Below are positions 10,234-20,130 of a stretch of DNA of 64,000 bases, piece after piece. Position 1 is the first letter of the stretch. Each line of letters opens with the position of its first letter. Source of the DNA: Prolixibacteraceae bacterium (GTDB lineage Bacteria; Bacteroidota; Bacteroidia; Bacteroidales; Prolixibacteraceae); contig CP081303.1 of assembly GCA_019720755.1 (NCBI GenBank), positions 1,240,001 through 1,304,000 on the forward strand, in the 5' to 3' direction. A program made the position numbers and the translations under genes. The notes under the pieces are model-generated. The model was not told where the DNA came from, searched no databases, and was given only the letters and a program-made list of their open reading frames with translations.

Positions 10234-11530
10234 ATGAAAAGACTAATTTTAGTTTTGTGTTGTCTGGCTTTCTGTATGACAGTTTTTGCACAGACCTTAC
10301 AAGTATCTGGAAATATTACTGATAAGGAAGGACTACCACTTCCAGGCGTTGCAGTAATGATTAAAGGGACGACACAAGGAGCTGCCTCTAATTTCGATGG
10401 AGTATTTAGCTTAAAAGCCCCAAAAGATGCCACCCTTATTTTCTCTTTTATAGGCTTCAATAAACAAGAGATAAATGTAAATAATAGAACAAAGATAGAT
10501 GTGATCCTTGAAGAGAATGTAACCTCTCTAAATGAAGTCGTTGCTATCGGTTATGGATCGATGAAGAAGAAAGATCTTACAGGTTCTGTCGCTTCTGTTA
10601 AAGCGGATGAAATCGTGAAAAATGCTGGTGCTACATTAGACCAAGGACTTCAAGGAAAAGTGGCAGGTGTTCATATCATGCAAAATAGTGCCACTCCTGG
10701 TGGTGGTGTATCAGTGCGTATTCGAGGTGTGGGTGGTTTTAACAACAGTGAGCCTCTATATGTAGTGGATGGTGTGCCAGTGAATGCGACTAGTAGCGAA
10801 GCGAGCAACCCTCTATCTTCTATCAATCCAAACGACATCGCCTCGTTAGATATCCTTAAAGATGCTGCGTCTGCTGCCATCTATGGTTCTCGTGCAGCCA
10901 ATGGGGTTGTTATTATTACCACCAAAAAAGGGCAGAAAGGCGAAGGGGAGATTGCTTACAATGGATATTATGGTGTTCAGAAGGTCTCGAAAGTAATGGA
11001 GAGAATGACCGGTTCTCAGTTTGCTCAATACACCAAGGATCTTCGTGCTATTGATGGAGGTGATTACCCTTTAAACGATCCCTCCTCTTATGGAGAAGGA
11101 ACTGACTGGTTTGATGCAATTACACAAGTGGCTCCTATCCAGGACCATCAGCTTTCATTTTCAGGAGCAAGCGACAAGGGTCACTTCTTTGTCTCTACAG
11201 GTTATTTAAATCAAGAGGGAACAACCAAAGGAACCTCTTTCAACCGCTTTACACTTCGTGCCAATATGGACAGAGATATCAAAGAGTGGTTAAAAATCGG
11301 AACCAATCTCAGTTATGCTGTTTCAGAACAAAAAGGTTGCGGAGGAGCACGAAATAATAATAATAGTATCATAGTCGATGCATATACTTTTTATCCTACT
11401 ATTCCTACTCATGACAAAGATGGCAACTATTCTGCTACTGATAAAAACTCTCTGTACAAACCTAGAGCAAACCCTCTGTACGGCGCAGAGCGTAAAAAAT
11501 ATCCTTTAAGAATTAATCGTTTTATGGGGA
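10234..11530 (+). pseudogene. SusC-like TonB-dependent receptor, 5' part (interrupted by IS4-type element)
   Basis: N-terminal ~432 codons of a SusC/RagA outer-membrane glycan importer. Signal peptide (ends near TVFAQ), carboxypeptidase-regulatory-like domain (VSGNITDKEGLPLPGVAV, about residues 22-95), then the plug domain with the SusC signature (residues about 105-235; VRIRGVGG, PLYVVDGVPV, IYGSRAANGVVIITTKKG). The reading frame enters the IS and stops at 11553. Removing the IS and one 11-bp target copy rejoins it exactly to the part at 12962 as R-F-M-G-N-L-F-A-E-F, giving about 1,022 residues, the normal SusC length. The open frame shows no other damage, so the insertion looks recent. Unless the IS excises precisely, uptake through this receptor is lost. 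Confidence 0.93.
11520..11530 (+). repeat. Left target-site duplication of the IS4-type element
   Basis: TTTTATGGGGA, identical to 12958-12968. An 11-bp duplication fits the IS4 family. Confidence 0.92.
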
Positions 11531-12957
11531 TTGGCTACCTCCCGTTTTTTTAGTCAGAAATCTAGATTGAGTCTCATTTGTCCTACGTCTACTTGTGTCT
11601 GTTTACTCTGTATTATATGTTTTGTGTAAACATTTGCCAATAAAATTTTAATTATCGTACTTATCTTATAATAGATAAAATTTCTGAGTTCAGATACCTT
11701 GTTTTTATCAAGTATCTTAATTTTGCTATCTAGCAACAACCTTAGATGCATGGACTCTAATGTGTTATAAAGGATTCCCATTGCAATGGTTAAAATTGCC
11801 AACATGCATTGCAGTCCATCAAACTTCTTTATTTGTATATTCTCTAAATCATAGCTTGATTTGATATGTCTATGGTATTCTTCTATTTTCCAACGAAAGC
11901 CATATGCTTGAAAAGCTTCACTAATAACTTCTGTTATTGTATGCTTAGGTGAATTGGTTAATAACCAACATTTCCCTCCTGATTTGCGTTTTGTAGCAAC
12001 AAGCCATAGCTCAAATTCCCTCTGCTTTATTCTATATTTAACCTTAACAGCACCACACTCAAAGTTTATCTTTTTACTTTTGTTTTTGCCTCTTTTATTG
12101 GCAGTTAATTCCATGAAGAATGGAATCTTTTTCCCAATTGTAGATACAGTAGTTTCTTTGCCTTTGTATATTAATTTGGTATTCTTTTTCAATCTGATTA
12201 TGAAGTTATTTTGTTGACTAACAACATAATCCTTAATAATCTGACGATCAAATCCTCGATCAAACACACAAGTTACATTCTTTGAAATAGCATTATCTAC
12301 TTCTTTTAATGCTTCGATTGCTTCATTATTTTCACTCTTGGCTCCATGATCGAAACTGTACAGCTTATTATACAAAGGTGTCATCTTATTGGCCTTATCA
12401 ATATGTACAACATTCATAAGCCAATAACCTAATCCAACCTTATTTTTCTCATCTCCATCTTTTACAAAATCCAGACCTTCCATGGTCTTAGCATATTTCT
12501 TTTGAATATCTGATCCATCAAATAGAATGTAGTCTCCTTCATGAATTGTATCTGACACACAATCCATATGGCCTCTAAGAAGTTTTAAAAAGAAACCTTT
12601 TTTATTGTAATGATTCCGAAGCCTTTTGGTCGTTTGTTGTTTGTCTATAGAATCCCCTATAGCTGTTGCTATTTGATTGATAATAACAGACCCTGTCTTA
12701 AGAATACCTGTTGTTATCTCGCGTGTACAACGTAATTCTGGTTTGGTTAAATGACTATTTAATTTACAAAAATATAGACTTAGTTTGTTCTGTATTTGTT
12801 TTGTAAGTATCTTGTTCATGAGCTAGGTTTTAAATGATTATGTTTACACACTTAAAATAACATTTTTAATCTAGCTTTCCTCGTTTTTATACATATATTA
12901 TATTGTGAATGTCAGATACTTGCAGTAATAATACAACTTTTTTCGGGAGGTAGTCAA
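11531..12957 (-). mobile_element. Complete IS4-family insertion sequence inside susC
   Basis: 1,427 bp. The left end TTGGCTACCTCCCG and the right end (read inward) TTGACTACCTCCCG form 14-bp terminal inverted repeats with one mismatch. A single transposase gene fills the element on the minus strand. An 11-bp direct repeat flanks it. It is structurally complete and probably able to move. Confidence 0.93.
11554..12819 (-). CDS. IS4-family DDE transposase
   Basis: 421 residues. First acidic residue in DYILFDGSDI (about residue 100), second in TCVFDRGFDRQ (about 190), and the C-terminal Y-(2)-R-(3)-E-(6)-K signature of IS4 in YGFRWKIEEYHRHIK (about residues 315-330). The frame is intact and the stop lies 23 bases inside the left IS end. 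It catalyses cut-and-paste transposition of the element in which it sits. Confidence 0.92.
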   Translation of the reverse strand: MNKILTKQIQNKLSLYFCKLNSHLTKPELRCTREITTGILKTGSVIINQIATAIGDSIDKQQTTKRLRNHYNKKGFFLKLLRGHMDCVSDTIHEGDYILFDGSDIQKKYAKTMEGLDFVKDGDEKNKVGLGYWLMNVVHIDKANKMTPLYNKLYSFDHGAKSENNEAIEALKEVDNAISKNVTCVFDRGFDRQIIKDYVVSQQNNFIIRLKKNTKLIYKGKETTVSTIGKKIPFFMELTANKRGKNKSKKINFECGAVKVKYRIKQREFELWLVATKRKSGGKCWLLTNSPKHTITEVISEAFQAYGFRWKIEEYHRHIKSSYDLENIQIKKFDGLQCMLAILTIAMGILYNTLESMHLRLLLDSKIKILDKNKVSELRNFIYYKISTIIKILLANVYTKHIIQSKQTQVDVGQMRLNLDF

Positions 12958-14734
12958 TTTTATGGGGAATCTATTTGCTGAGTTTAAGCTCGTAAAAGAT
13001 TTAACTTTCAAAACTTCTGCCTCCTATACTTATACAGGCAAATTCAACAAGAATAACAGAGACTCATTCGATTTGGGTGCTGCAGTTCAAGACTATCAAG
13101 AGGTTTCTCGTAATTTTGGGTACGGATCGAATATTCTTATAGAGAACACTCTGAACTATGATTTGTCTATTGGGAAAAGCACGATAAAGACCACTTTAGG
13201 GCAAAGTTTTCAAGAGTATGAGTCGGACAACTTAAATGTATCATCTTTTTACCAAGATAATGGACACTATATTGTAAGTGCGTATGGTGCTGAGCTTCCC
13301 CAGATCACGAACAACGTTCAAGATTATGCCATGAGCTCTTATTTTGGACGCCTCTTCTTTGATTGGGATCAGAGATTTTTGGTGACAGCCAACCTTCGTG
13401 CCGATGGATCTTCTCGCTTTGGTGAGAATAATAGATGGGGGGTATTCCCTTCTGCTTCTGCTGCGTGGCGTGTCTCTCAAGAGGAATTTTTTCCTCAAGA
13501 GGGGATCATATCTTCTTTGAAACTACGTGGTGGTTGGGGACAAGTAGGTAATAACGAGATTGGGAATTACCCTTACTCTGCTGCAATGATTTCAGGAAGT
13601 AACTATCCTTTTGGGGATACCAGCGGAGCAATTACTATTGGTGTCGCAGCCAAGTCTATCCCCAATGCTGATGTGAAGTGGGAGACAGTGACACAATATA
13701 GTTTTGGTTTCGATGCATACCTTTTTGATAACAAGTTAAGTTTGGTTGCAGAGTATTTCAATAAAAACCACTCTGATATGTTAGTGCCTGTTCAACAGTC
13801 TGGTGTGACTGGAATCTCTTCCGATTACACTCCTGGTGAGATGATTCAAAATATTGCAGAACTAAGCAATTCAGGTATTGAGTTGTCTCTAAACTATTCG
13901 AACAATATCGGAAAATGGAACTATTCTATTGGGGGTAATATCACTACTTTCAATAACGAAGTGAAAAACGTGGGTGGTAAAGGATATTACGAAACGTTCC
14001 CTTTCTTTGGTAGTTACATCATTCGTACCCAAGAAGGACACGAACTTGGTGAGTTCTATGGATATGTCAATGATGGTATTTTCCAAGTGGGAGAGGCCGA
14101 GAAATATACTTCTACTGCGGAAGATGGTACAGTGAACCGTATTCAACCTAATGCCGAAGCAGGAGACCTTCGCTTTAAAGACCTGAATAACGATGGCAAG
14201 ATTGACGATCAAGACAGAGATTTTATTGGTAGTCCTGTTCCTGATTTCACTTATGCTTTGAATGCAGAGGTCAGCTATGGAAACCTTTCTTTAAGCCTTG
14301 CATTTAATGGTGTCTATGGAGTAGATATCGCAAACCTGACCAAACGTACGATGATAGACCCTACAAGTGGTGGTAACAAGATGAACTATACTCCTTGGTC
14401 TACTCAGAATCCAACAAGTCAGTATTTTAGAGCCCATCCAAACGATCCAAACAAAAATATTCGTTTCTCAGACTACTTTGTAGAGGATGGTTCATTCCTT
14501 CGTTGCTCTCTAATTCAGCTTGGTTATGAGATGCCTAAATCATTTACAAATGCCCTTCATCTATCAAGATGCCGTATCTATGGTAGTGTGAAAAATCCTT
14601 TTGTTCTCACCAACTATAGTGGCGTCGATCCAGAAGTAGGAGCAGGAAACGGAAGTAATCTAGAATCGGGTATCGATCGTTTTCTTTATCCATCCTCTCG
14701 AACTTTTACTATTGGTGTTAATATCAGTCTGTAA
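12958..14734 (+). pseudogene. SusC-like TonB-dependent receptor, 3' part
   Basis: Starts with the right target copy; the first in-frame ATG is at 12962, but this is a fragment, not a true start. About 590 codons of the SusC beta-barrel, including the typical RFGENNRWGVFPSASAAWR and LGEFYGYVNDGIFQVGE segments and the calcium-loop-like DLNNDGKIDDQDRD. It ends in an aromatic-rich strand TFTIGVNISL, as expected for an outer-membrane barrel. The downstream susD follows by 20 bases. SusD expression may suffer from a polar effect of the IS. Confidence 0.92.
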
Positions 14735-14754
14735 TCTTTGTAAAATAGAATCTT

Positions 14755-16287
14755 ATGCGATTAAAAATATATATATGCTTGGCGATGGTGATAACTTTCT
14801 GTAGTTGCTCCGACTCGTTAATCAAATTTGATAAAAATGGGCAAAATGCCGATACATATATGGAATATGCTAGTCAAGCTGAAAGTGCAGTAACGGCAGT
14901 ATACGATCCATTAAGTTATTGTGGTCTATATAATTTCTCTTTTATAGTACTTGGAGAAGCCCCAACAGATAATATCTATAACCCTTGGGGAGATGGAGGA
15001 TTCGGGCCTGATTTGGTCTCTATACACTTCTTTAACTGGGACAATACAAACCAATATTTTGGTAGCCGTTGGAACGCATGTTATAAAGGTATTGCACGTG
15101 CAAACTATGTCTTGGACAATATCAATAAACCTAAAGACATCTCAGATAAGGAGAAAACACAATTTGAGGGAGAAGCTCTTTTCCTTAGAGCACTTTACTA
15201 CTATCACCTAGTAAGTGGGTTTGGAGATATCCCTTTATCGACGACAGTGCTAACTCCAGCACAGTCTAACACGATTCATAAAAGTCCAGCAAGCGAGGTT
15301 TGGAAACAGATCGATGCCGATTTAGTGAAGGCGGCCTCTCTTCTACCTGTGAAGTTTGACAAGAAGGAGGTTGGACATGCAACCAAAGGTGCCGCTTATG
15401 GCCTTTTAAGTCGTGTCCGCCTGTGGACAAAAGACTTTAAAGGGGCTGCTGAAGCCGCTGCGGAAGTGGAGAAATTAGGATATTCTCTTGTCTCTGCTGA
15501 AAACTTTATCCATATGTTTGATGGCAAAATGCAAAATAGCAGTGAATCTGTTTTTGAAGTACAATTTACTGGTGGTCATGGTCGCTATTGGAATAGAGAG
15601 AGAGCAGAGACCTCTGTATTACAACATTTATGGCCTCGTATCTCTTGGGGACAATATCTGCGACCTCGTAAAACATGGAAAGAGAATGGAGATATAGAAT
15701 ACAATATCCTTGATATTTTCGAAAAAAACGATATTCGTAGAGAAGGATCTATTCTAATTGCTGGGGTGGATAGTATCTATTATGAAGAGTTTAAAAAGAA
15801 GAGTGTTTTCCCAGACTACTCTTTATACTCTGATTTTCGTGCAGATTTAAGCCATAAAGGGGCACTGCAAACTCGTAAATTCCTATATCATAATCCACAG
15901 AATTGGAGATCTGGTGGTGCGAATTTCTCTAAAGGATCTGCCATTAATATTCCAGTGATCCGCTATGCTGAGGTAATCCTAAATAGAGCGGAAGCCTTAG
16001 CGATGCAAGGAGGAAAAACGCAAGAAGCATGGAATGAGTTGAAGAAGATCAGAGATCGTGCTGGTTTATCTATGGCTACAATTAGCAATAGCGATAATGA
16101 TGCATTAATTGCACAAATTAAAAAAGATCGACGCATCGAACTTCTTTTTGAAGGACATCGTTGGGGCGATCTAAAACGATGGGATGAACTAAATACCCTA
16201 GTGGATGCGGGGATGAAATTTAAGAAAGAGTTCACCAACTGGCCTATTCCATTAAATGAGATAAGTATCAATCCAAATCTGAAGTAG
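14755..16287 (+). CDS. SusD/RagB-like surface glycan-binding lipoprotein
   Basis: 510 residues. The lipoprotein signal ends at Cys16 or Cys18 (ITFCSCSDS). The N-terminal SusD-like part has TPR-type helices (RANYVLDNINKP, EGEALFLRALYYYHLVSGFGDIPL, a nearly invariant segment of the family). The C-terminal RagB/SusD segment is also clear (RYAEVILNRAEALAMQGG, IKKDRRIELLFEGHRWGDLKRW). SusD sits as a lid over its SusC partner and captures oligosaccharides at the cell surface. The gene is 20 bases after susC and shares its transcript. It appears intact, although its partner is broken. Confidence 0.93.
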   Translation: MRLKIYICLAMVITFCSCSDSLIKFDKNGQNADTYMEYASQAESAVTAVYDPLSYCGLYNFSFIVLGEAPTDNIYNPWGDGGFGPDLVSIHFFNWDNTNQYFGSRWNACYKGIARANYVLDNINKPKDISDKEKTQFEGEALFLRALYYYHLVSGFGDIPLSTTVLTPAQSNTIHKSPASEVWKQIDADLVKAASLLPVKFDKKEVGHATKGAAYGLLSRVRLWTKDFKGAAEAAAEVEKLGYSLVSAENFIHMFDGKMQNSSESVFEVQFTGGHGRYWNRERAETSVLQHLWPRISWGQYLRPRKTWKENGDIEYNILDIFEKNDIRREGSILIAGVDSIYYEEFKKKSVFPDYSLYSDFRADLSHKGALQTRKFLYHNPQNWRSGGANFSKGSAINIPVIRYAEVILNRAEALAMQGGKTQEAWNELKKIRDRAGLSMATISNSDNDALIAQIKKDRRIELLFEGHRWGDLKRWDELNTLVDAGMKFKKEFTNWPIPLNEISINPNLK

Positions 16288-16425
16288 TAGGTCTATTTAA
16301 TATAAACTAATATCAAGTTGGCTAAACGGATATTTAGGGGTGTCCAAAAATGGATGCCCCTTTTAATTATAGATGTGACGATTTGTTGGTGCCATTGTTT
16401 TGTATCATTGCTTTATGATATTGTC

Positions 16426-16477
16426 GCAAGGAGGGCAAACACATGGGTTTGCAGCTATCACGTCGTATTTGTATGGT
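16426..16477. repeat. Intergenic repeat with GGCAAAC/GTTTGC palindrome
   Basis: GCAAGGAGGGCAAACACATGG followed by GTTTGC and a conserved tail CGTCGTATTTGTATGGTT. The same unit occurs at 60052-60102, 60119-60174 and 60511-60566. Confidence 0.7.
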
Positions 16478-16519
16478 TCATATACAATTATGTAGTGTTG
16501 TTATTGTGCTTCGAAATAT

Positions 16520-16570
16520 GGTCCCTGTGCTTCGACAAATGGTCCCTGAGCTTGTCGAAGGGCAGTAACC
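16520..16570. repeat. Palindromic repeat (GAGCTTGTCGAAGG family), copy 2
   Basis: Two half units: GGTCCCTGTGCTTCGACAAA, then GGTCCCTGAGCTTGTCGAAG followed by GGCAGTAACC, the same tail as in the tandem array at 36.7-37.2 kb. Confidence 0.75.
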
Positions 16571-16582
16571 TAATATCGAAGG

Positions 16583-16725
16583 GCTTCGAGATTGCACGAG
16601 ACTTCGTGCAATACACGTTATGTCAATAGTATCCAATATATTGATGCAACAGACGGAAGCAGGAGCTTCCTTATTCCCAGGAATTGACGCATCGATGGTT
16701 TGATGCAACATTTGTGGTTGTGGAA
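16583..16725. repeat. About 140-bp composite intergenic repeat, copy A
   Basis: Begins with TTCGAGATTGCACGAGACTT containing the hairpin TTGCACGA/TCGTGCAA (16592-16611), continues through GGAAGCAGGAGCTTCC and ends near GATGCAACATTTGTGGTTGTG. A second copy with scattered changes lies at 60361-60500, and a partial one at 18855-18882. Confidence 0.75.
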
Positions 16726-16749
16726 ATTTGTGGCTCCTTTCCCTTTGTA

Positions 16750-17514
16750 TCATTGCTTCATGATCTTATCAAACCTACTATCCATACAGACACTGATGTC
16801 GGTAGTGACAAACTGCCCCCGATAAAACAGACTAAATATCGTGGCAGGGGTAGGAGCACTTTGTGCTTGCTCTAAGCACTCTATCTTTATGATACGAAGC
16901 GAGAGATTACGATTCTGTGTACTCTCAACCAAAGAACGGTTTACATGATACTCCGTAAATGGACATCGATTGCTATAATATACGGTGATATCCTCTCTGC
17001 TATGGAGTTCTGTTTGCTGGACACTTGAACCGAAAGAGGGGGTGATACCATCGGAGTCAAACTTCAGACAGAGAAGGCTAAAGCCACTTGGAAGTCTCTC
17101 TACCTCTTCAAACCCCTGACGTAGCAACCATTTGGTATCACTCATAAAATGAAACTTCTTAGTCCCTACGATAGTAACCAAACCTGCTCTATTTTGACTT
17201 CTAGCATCCTCTATAGCATCCTGAAGCAACCTTTTAGCATATCCTTGGCCTTTATATCTTCCCGACACCCAAAAGCAATGGATATGAATAAAATTAGGTG
17301 CCACAATAGGAGCCCATGCACGTTCTGCAGGACCATACTCCATAAAGACCTTAGCTCTAGCATCCAATCGACGAAACACATAGCCGTGTTGCAACTCCTG
17401 CTTGAGCCACTCTCTCTTTTTTTGATATCCCTCTTGACATTTTTTATCCGAAATAGCACAACATATATGCTCTTGGTCTATGTTCTCTGGAGTCAGTGTG
17501 ATAAATTCTTCCAT
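16750..17514 (-). CDS. GNAT acetyltransferase with YoaP-like C-terminal domain
   Basis: 254 residues. Residues about 20-150 have the GNAT fold; the acetyl-CoA loop is GRYKGQGYAKRLLQDAI. The C-terminal part (about 170-254) carries DITVYYSNRCPFTEYH, like the thioredoxin-fold-like YoaP domain often attached to this GNAT group. The acceptor is unknown. It is the last gene of a tight three-gene minus-strand operon (4-base gap to the zinc-ribbon gene), so it is probably controlled by the AraC regulator at its head. Such genes often act in stress or resistance, but that is inference. Confidence 0.75.
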   Translation of the reverse strand: MEEFITLTPENIDQEHICCAISDKKCQEGYQKKREWLKQELQHGYVFRRLDARAKVFMEYGPAERAWAPIVAPNFIHIHCFWVSGRYKGQGYAKRLLQDAIEDARSQNRAGLVTIVGTKKFHFMSDTKWLLRQGFEEVERLPSGFSLLCLKFDSDGITPSFGSSVQQTELHSREDITVYYSNRCPFTEYHVNRSLVESTQNRNLSLRIIKIECLEQAQSAPTPATIFSLFYRGQFVTTDISVCMDSRFDKIMKQ

Positions 17515-17518
17515 AAGT

Positions 17519-17782
17519 CTACTCTTTTTTCCACCGTTCTAACTTCATTAAACTTCTTTTATTCATCATCAGCTTGGATACCCAACGCCATCTCCCTGAT
17601 GCTACCATGGCATCCACTGTCACGTCAATAAAATCATCCAGTGTCCCTTCAAACTTAAATGCCCCTTGTTCGTAACAGTAGCTACAGTAGTATGTGCTTT
17701 TTTGACTATTGATCTCTGTTCCACCACCTTGAGTATCTTTAGCCATTGGCATATGGCAACTTTGACAAAATTTATTTTTCAT
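17519..17782 (-). CDS. Small zinc-ribbon protein
   Basis: 87 residues with two CxxC pairs: FCQSCHMPM near the N-terminus and YYCSYCYEQG about 28 residues later. This is the putative zinc-ribbon family that carries the CQSCGMPM-type motif. The C-terminal half is helical. It lies 2 bases from the AraC gene and 4 bases from the GNAT gene. Role unknown. Confidence 0.75.
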   Translation of the reverse strand: MKNKFCQSCHMPMAKDTQGGGTEINSQKSTYYCSYCYEQGAFKFEGTLDDFIDVTVDAMVASGRWRWVSKLMMNKRSLMKLERWKKE

Positions 17783-17784
17783 AA

Positions 17785-18642
17785 CTATTGAATTGGGATA
17801 TATATTTCAGTTAATAATTCCTCTTTTTTCACCCGATCAGGATGGTTCAGATACTTTTCATAAGAGACACTATCACGTAGTGTCACACCACTTTGTGGAA
17901 GCCAACCATAATAGATGTCGTGATACATCTGGGCAATCTGGTTATAGGAACCATGTAATGTAAATACTGCAAATTTACCTTCGTCTAGAGCATAAGTCCC
18001 AATCTCTCCCTCCATTTCTACAGACTCCTCAATGGAGTAACATGCATAAAAGCGACATTGTTCCCCTTTGGTAATATTTGGATCATCAAAACTCAATCCA
18101 ATAGCTTCTGTTCTTTGATTAAAAAGATGATTCGAATGCATATAGCTTCCCAGTCGCCCCCAGGCCTGTTTGTAAGCTTCTGGAGCACCATATTGGTCAA
18201 TGATACGGAGATAAACCAAGGATATCTTTTTCTCATGACGAATTGTTGGGTGTAGTATATTACACGGTTTCTTTACCTCTCTTTTTGAATTGAAAAAGGT
18301 CTCGATGTTGCGGAAAGCAGTAGGAGTGACCCCAAAATGTCTCTTGAAAGCCTTAGATAATGCTTGTTGGTTATTATACCCCACCTTCTCCGCAATTTCA
18401 GTAAGGGTATGATTCGAGACACGAAGATATCCTGCGGCACTCTCTATTCGTACTCTAAGAATATAGGAACCAAGAGACTCTCCAATAAAGGCCTTAAATA
18501 TACGATGAAAATGATACTCCGAAATATTTGCAACTTCAGCCAGACTCTTTAGATCTATAGGTTGCCTTATATGTATTTGGATATAGTCTATGGTTTTATT
18601 TATAGACTCATGGTATCGACTATTTGTACACTTCTTCATCAT
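17785..18642 (-). CDS. AraC-family regulator with GyrI-like effector-binding domain
   Basis: 285 residues. Two HTH motifs at residues about 10-110 (DLKSLAEVANISEYHFHRIF and LTEIAEKVGYNNQQALSKAF, then FKRHFGVTPTAFR). Residues about 125-285 match the GyrI/BmrR-like small-molecule domain (VYLRIIDQYGAPEAYKQAWGRLG, ending in EEKLLTEIYIPI-like strands). The family has the HTH first, as here. It leads the operon with the zinc-ribbon and GNAT genes and probably regulates them in response to a small ligand. Confidence 0.85.
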   Translation of the reverse strand: MMKKCTNSRYHESINKTIDYIQIHIRQPIDLKSLAEVANISEYHFHRIFKAFIGESLGSYILRVRIESAAGYLRVSNHTLTEIAEKVGYNNQQALSKAFKRHFGVTPTAFRNIETFFNSKREVKKPCNILHPTIRHEKKISLVYLRIIDQYGAPEAYKQAWGRLGSYMHSNHLFNQRTEAIGLSFDDPNITKGEQCRFYACYSIEESVEMEGEIGTYALDEGKFAVFTLHGSYNQIAQMYHDIYYGWLPQSGVTLRDSVSYEKYLNHPDRVKKEELLTEIYIPIQ

Positions 18643-18817
18643 GTCATTGTTTCTGAATACAAATATAACCAGAGTATTTTGTAGCTCACTTATCCATTCT
18701 TGCTATTTTGAATGAAATCATATGAACAATAGGTAATAAGATTAAGTTTACCATATTTAAGTTGTTTGTGATCCCTTAAGAGAAGTGGTTCTAGTGCTTG
18801 TAGAAATGAGGTTGTTG

Positions 18818-18882
18818 ATCCCTTCGACAAGCTCAGTGACCACATGTCGAGGGTCTTCGAGATTGCACGAGATTTCGTGCAA
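18818..18882. repeat. Palindromic repeat copy 3 with partial composite repeat
   Basis: GATCCCTTCGACAAGCTCAG then TGACC (18818-18842), followed by TCTTCGAGATTGCACGAGAT, whose hairpin TTGCACGA/TCGTGCAA lies at 18863-18882. It ends about 28 bases before the IS3 left end. An open frame at 18690-18917 runs through it and is not considered a gene. Confidence 0.7.
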
Positions 18883-18921
18883 TACATGCCATGGATATGC
18901 AACAAAATATCGGACAATTAA

Positions 18922-19746
18922 TTAAGCCACATTAAAATATTTCTGTTTCCCAAATTCGAGAGGAGTCAAATAACCAAGTGTTGCATGTCTTCTCTGTCTA
19001 TTGTACCAAATTTCGATGAATTCAATTATGTCTATCTTAGCATGGAAATGAGAGTGGTAGTGTTTATGATCAATCATTTCTGATTTGATAATTTTAAAGA
19101 AACTTTCTGCAACTGCATTATCCCAGCAGTTTCCTTTTCTGCTCATACTTTGTTTTATTCGATCTTTAACTAACTCATCTCGGAATACTTTTGCTGTATA
19201 TTGTACACCTCTGTCGGAATGAAAAATCATACCTGGCTTGTTATCACGGTTTATTTTATCCATCCTCCATGCTTTAATGATTGTACACTCCGTGGTCATA
19301 TTATCTGAAAGAGACCATCCTATTACTTTTCGATCAAAAAGGTCTATTACCGTTGTTAAATAAAGCCACCCTTGGTCTGTTGGAACATAAGTTATATCAG
19401 AGACCCAAACTTTTGATGGTTCGTCAGGTGAAAACTTTCGATCCAAGTGGTTGTCTGATATTATATTTGAATGATTAGAATCAGTTGTTTGTACCTTATA
19501 TTTCTTATTTACAATACTTTTAATGGATTCTTTTTTCATTATTCTAGCAACTCTATTTCTTGAAGTAACAACGCCTTGTACTCTTAATTCTGCTGTAATT
19601 TTATGACTGCCATATCGGTATTTAGATTGTTCGTATATTTCTCGAATACGAATAGTATCCTCCTTTATAGCAATGGATCTAGGAGCTTCTTCTCTTGATA
19701 ACCAATCATAAAAACCACTTCGACTCACTTGCACAACACGGCACAT
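18922..19746 (-). CDS. IS3-family transposase OrfB (integrase core)
   Basis: 274 residues from its own ATG. Integrase-core DDE residues are in VWVSDITYVPT (first D), MIFHSDRGVQYT (second D) and WDNAVAESFFKIIKSE (E). The frame is open upstream of the ATG to the frameshift site in orfA, so the active product is probably an OrfAB fusion. The N-terminal HTH_21-like segment SRSGFYDWLSREEAPRS is present. Confidence 0.93.
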   Translation of the reverse strand: MCRVVQVSRSGFYDWLSREEAPRSIAIKEDTIRIREIYEQSKYRYGSHKITAELRVQGVVTSRNRVARIMKKESIKSIVNKKYKVQTTDSNHSNIISDNHLDRKFSPDEPSKVWVSDITYVPTDQGWLYLTTVIDLFDRKVIGWSLSDNMTTECTIIKAWRMDKINRDNKPGMIFHSDRGVQYTAKVFRDELVKDRIKQSMSRKGNCWDNAVAESFFKIIKSEMIDHKHYHSHFHAKIDIIEFIEIWYNRQRRHATLGYLTPLEFGKQKYFNVA

Positions 19747-19778
19747 ATCCTCGACAGTAAATTCGTTGTTAAACGTTG

Positions 19779-20051
19779 CTATAAATTTATATTTGTGCTG
19801 TCGCTCTTGGAGAATATGCTCACTGCCTTTTTTAATATATCTTGCTCTATTTGTGTTTTACGAAGTTCTGCCTTTAGTTCAGTAACTTCTTCTTGTTCAG
19901 CAGTACGAACAGGATTACCGTTTCCCTTAAAACTATTCTCTTTGGCTTGAGTCTGCTCACGAACCCATCGATATACCATTCTTCTATCAAGATCCATATC
20001 CGAAGCAGCCTCACTTGTTGATTTGCCACTAAGACAGAGGTTAACAACCAT
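19779..20051 (-). CDS. IS3-family transposase OrfA (HTH)
   Basis: 90 residues with an HTH (VNLCLSGKSTSEAASDMDLDRRMVYRWV) and a leucine-rich helix (TELKAELRKTQIEQDILKKA). A slippery heptamer A AAA AAG lies in the codons for L-K-K (plus-strand 19827-19833). A -1 shift there enters the orfB frame, which stays open: GSEHILQERQHKYKFIATF. This is the usual expression strategy of the IS150 group of IS3. Confidence 0.88.
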   Translation of the reverse strand: MVVNLCLSGKSTSEAASDMDLDRRMVYRWVREQTQAKENSFKGNGNPVRTAEQEEVTELKAELRKTQIEQDILKKAVSIFSKSDSTNINL

Positions 20052-20130
20052 TGTCTTGAATTCTTTGTCGTAACGTTTTCTTTTTTTTTATTGTCATGTT
20101 GTAAAGATAAGTGCTTTATCTAATTGTCCG

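Larger units (their letters stand above)
16288..16749. other. Repeat-rich intergenic region after susD
   Basis: No credible gene. It contains three dispersed repeats listed separately (16426-16477, 16520-16570 and 16583-16725). Open frames across it on both strands run through repeats and are not considered genes. Confidence 0.6.

Noticed and set aside
16318-16629. 103-codon open frame after susD and antisense frames over it
   Set aside because: They run through three dispersed noncoding repeats, and the translation is mostly repeat sequence.
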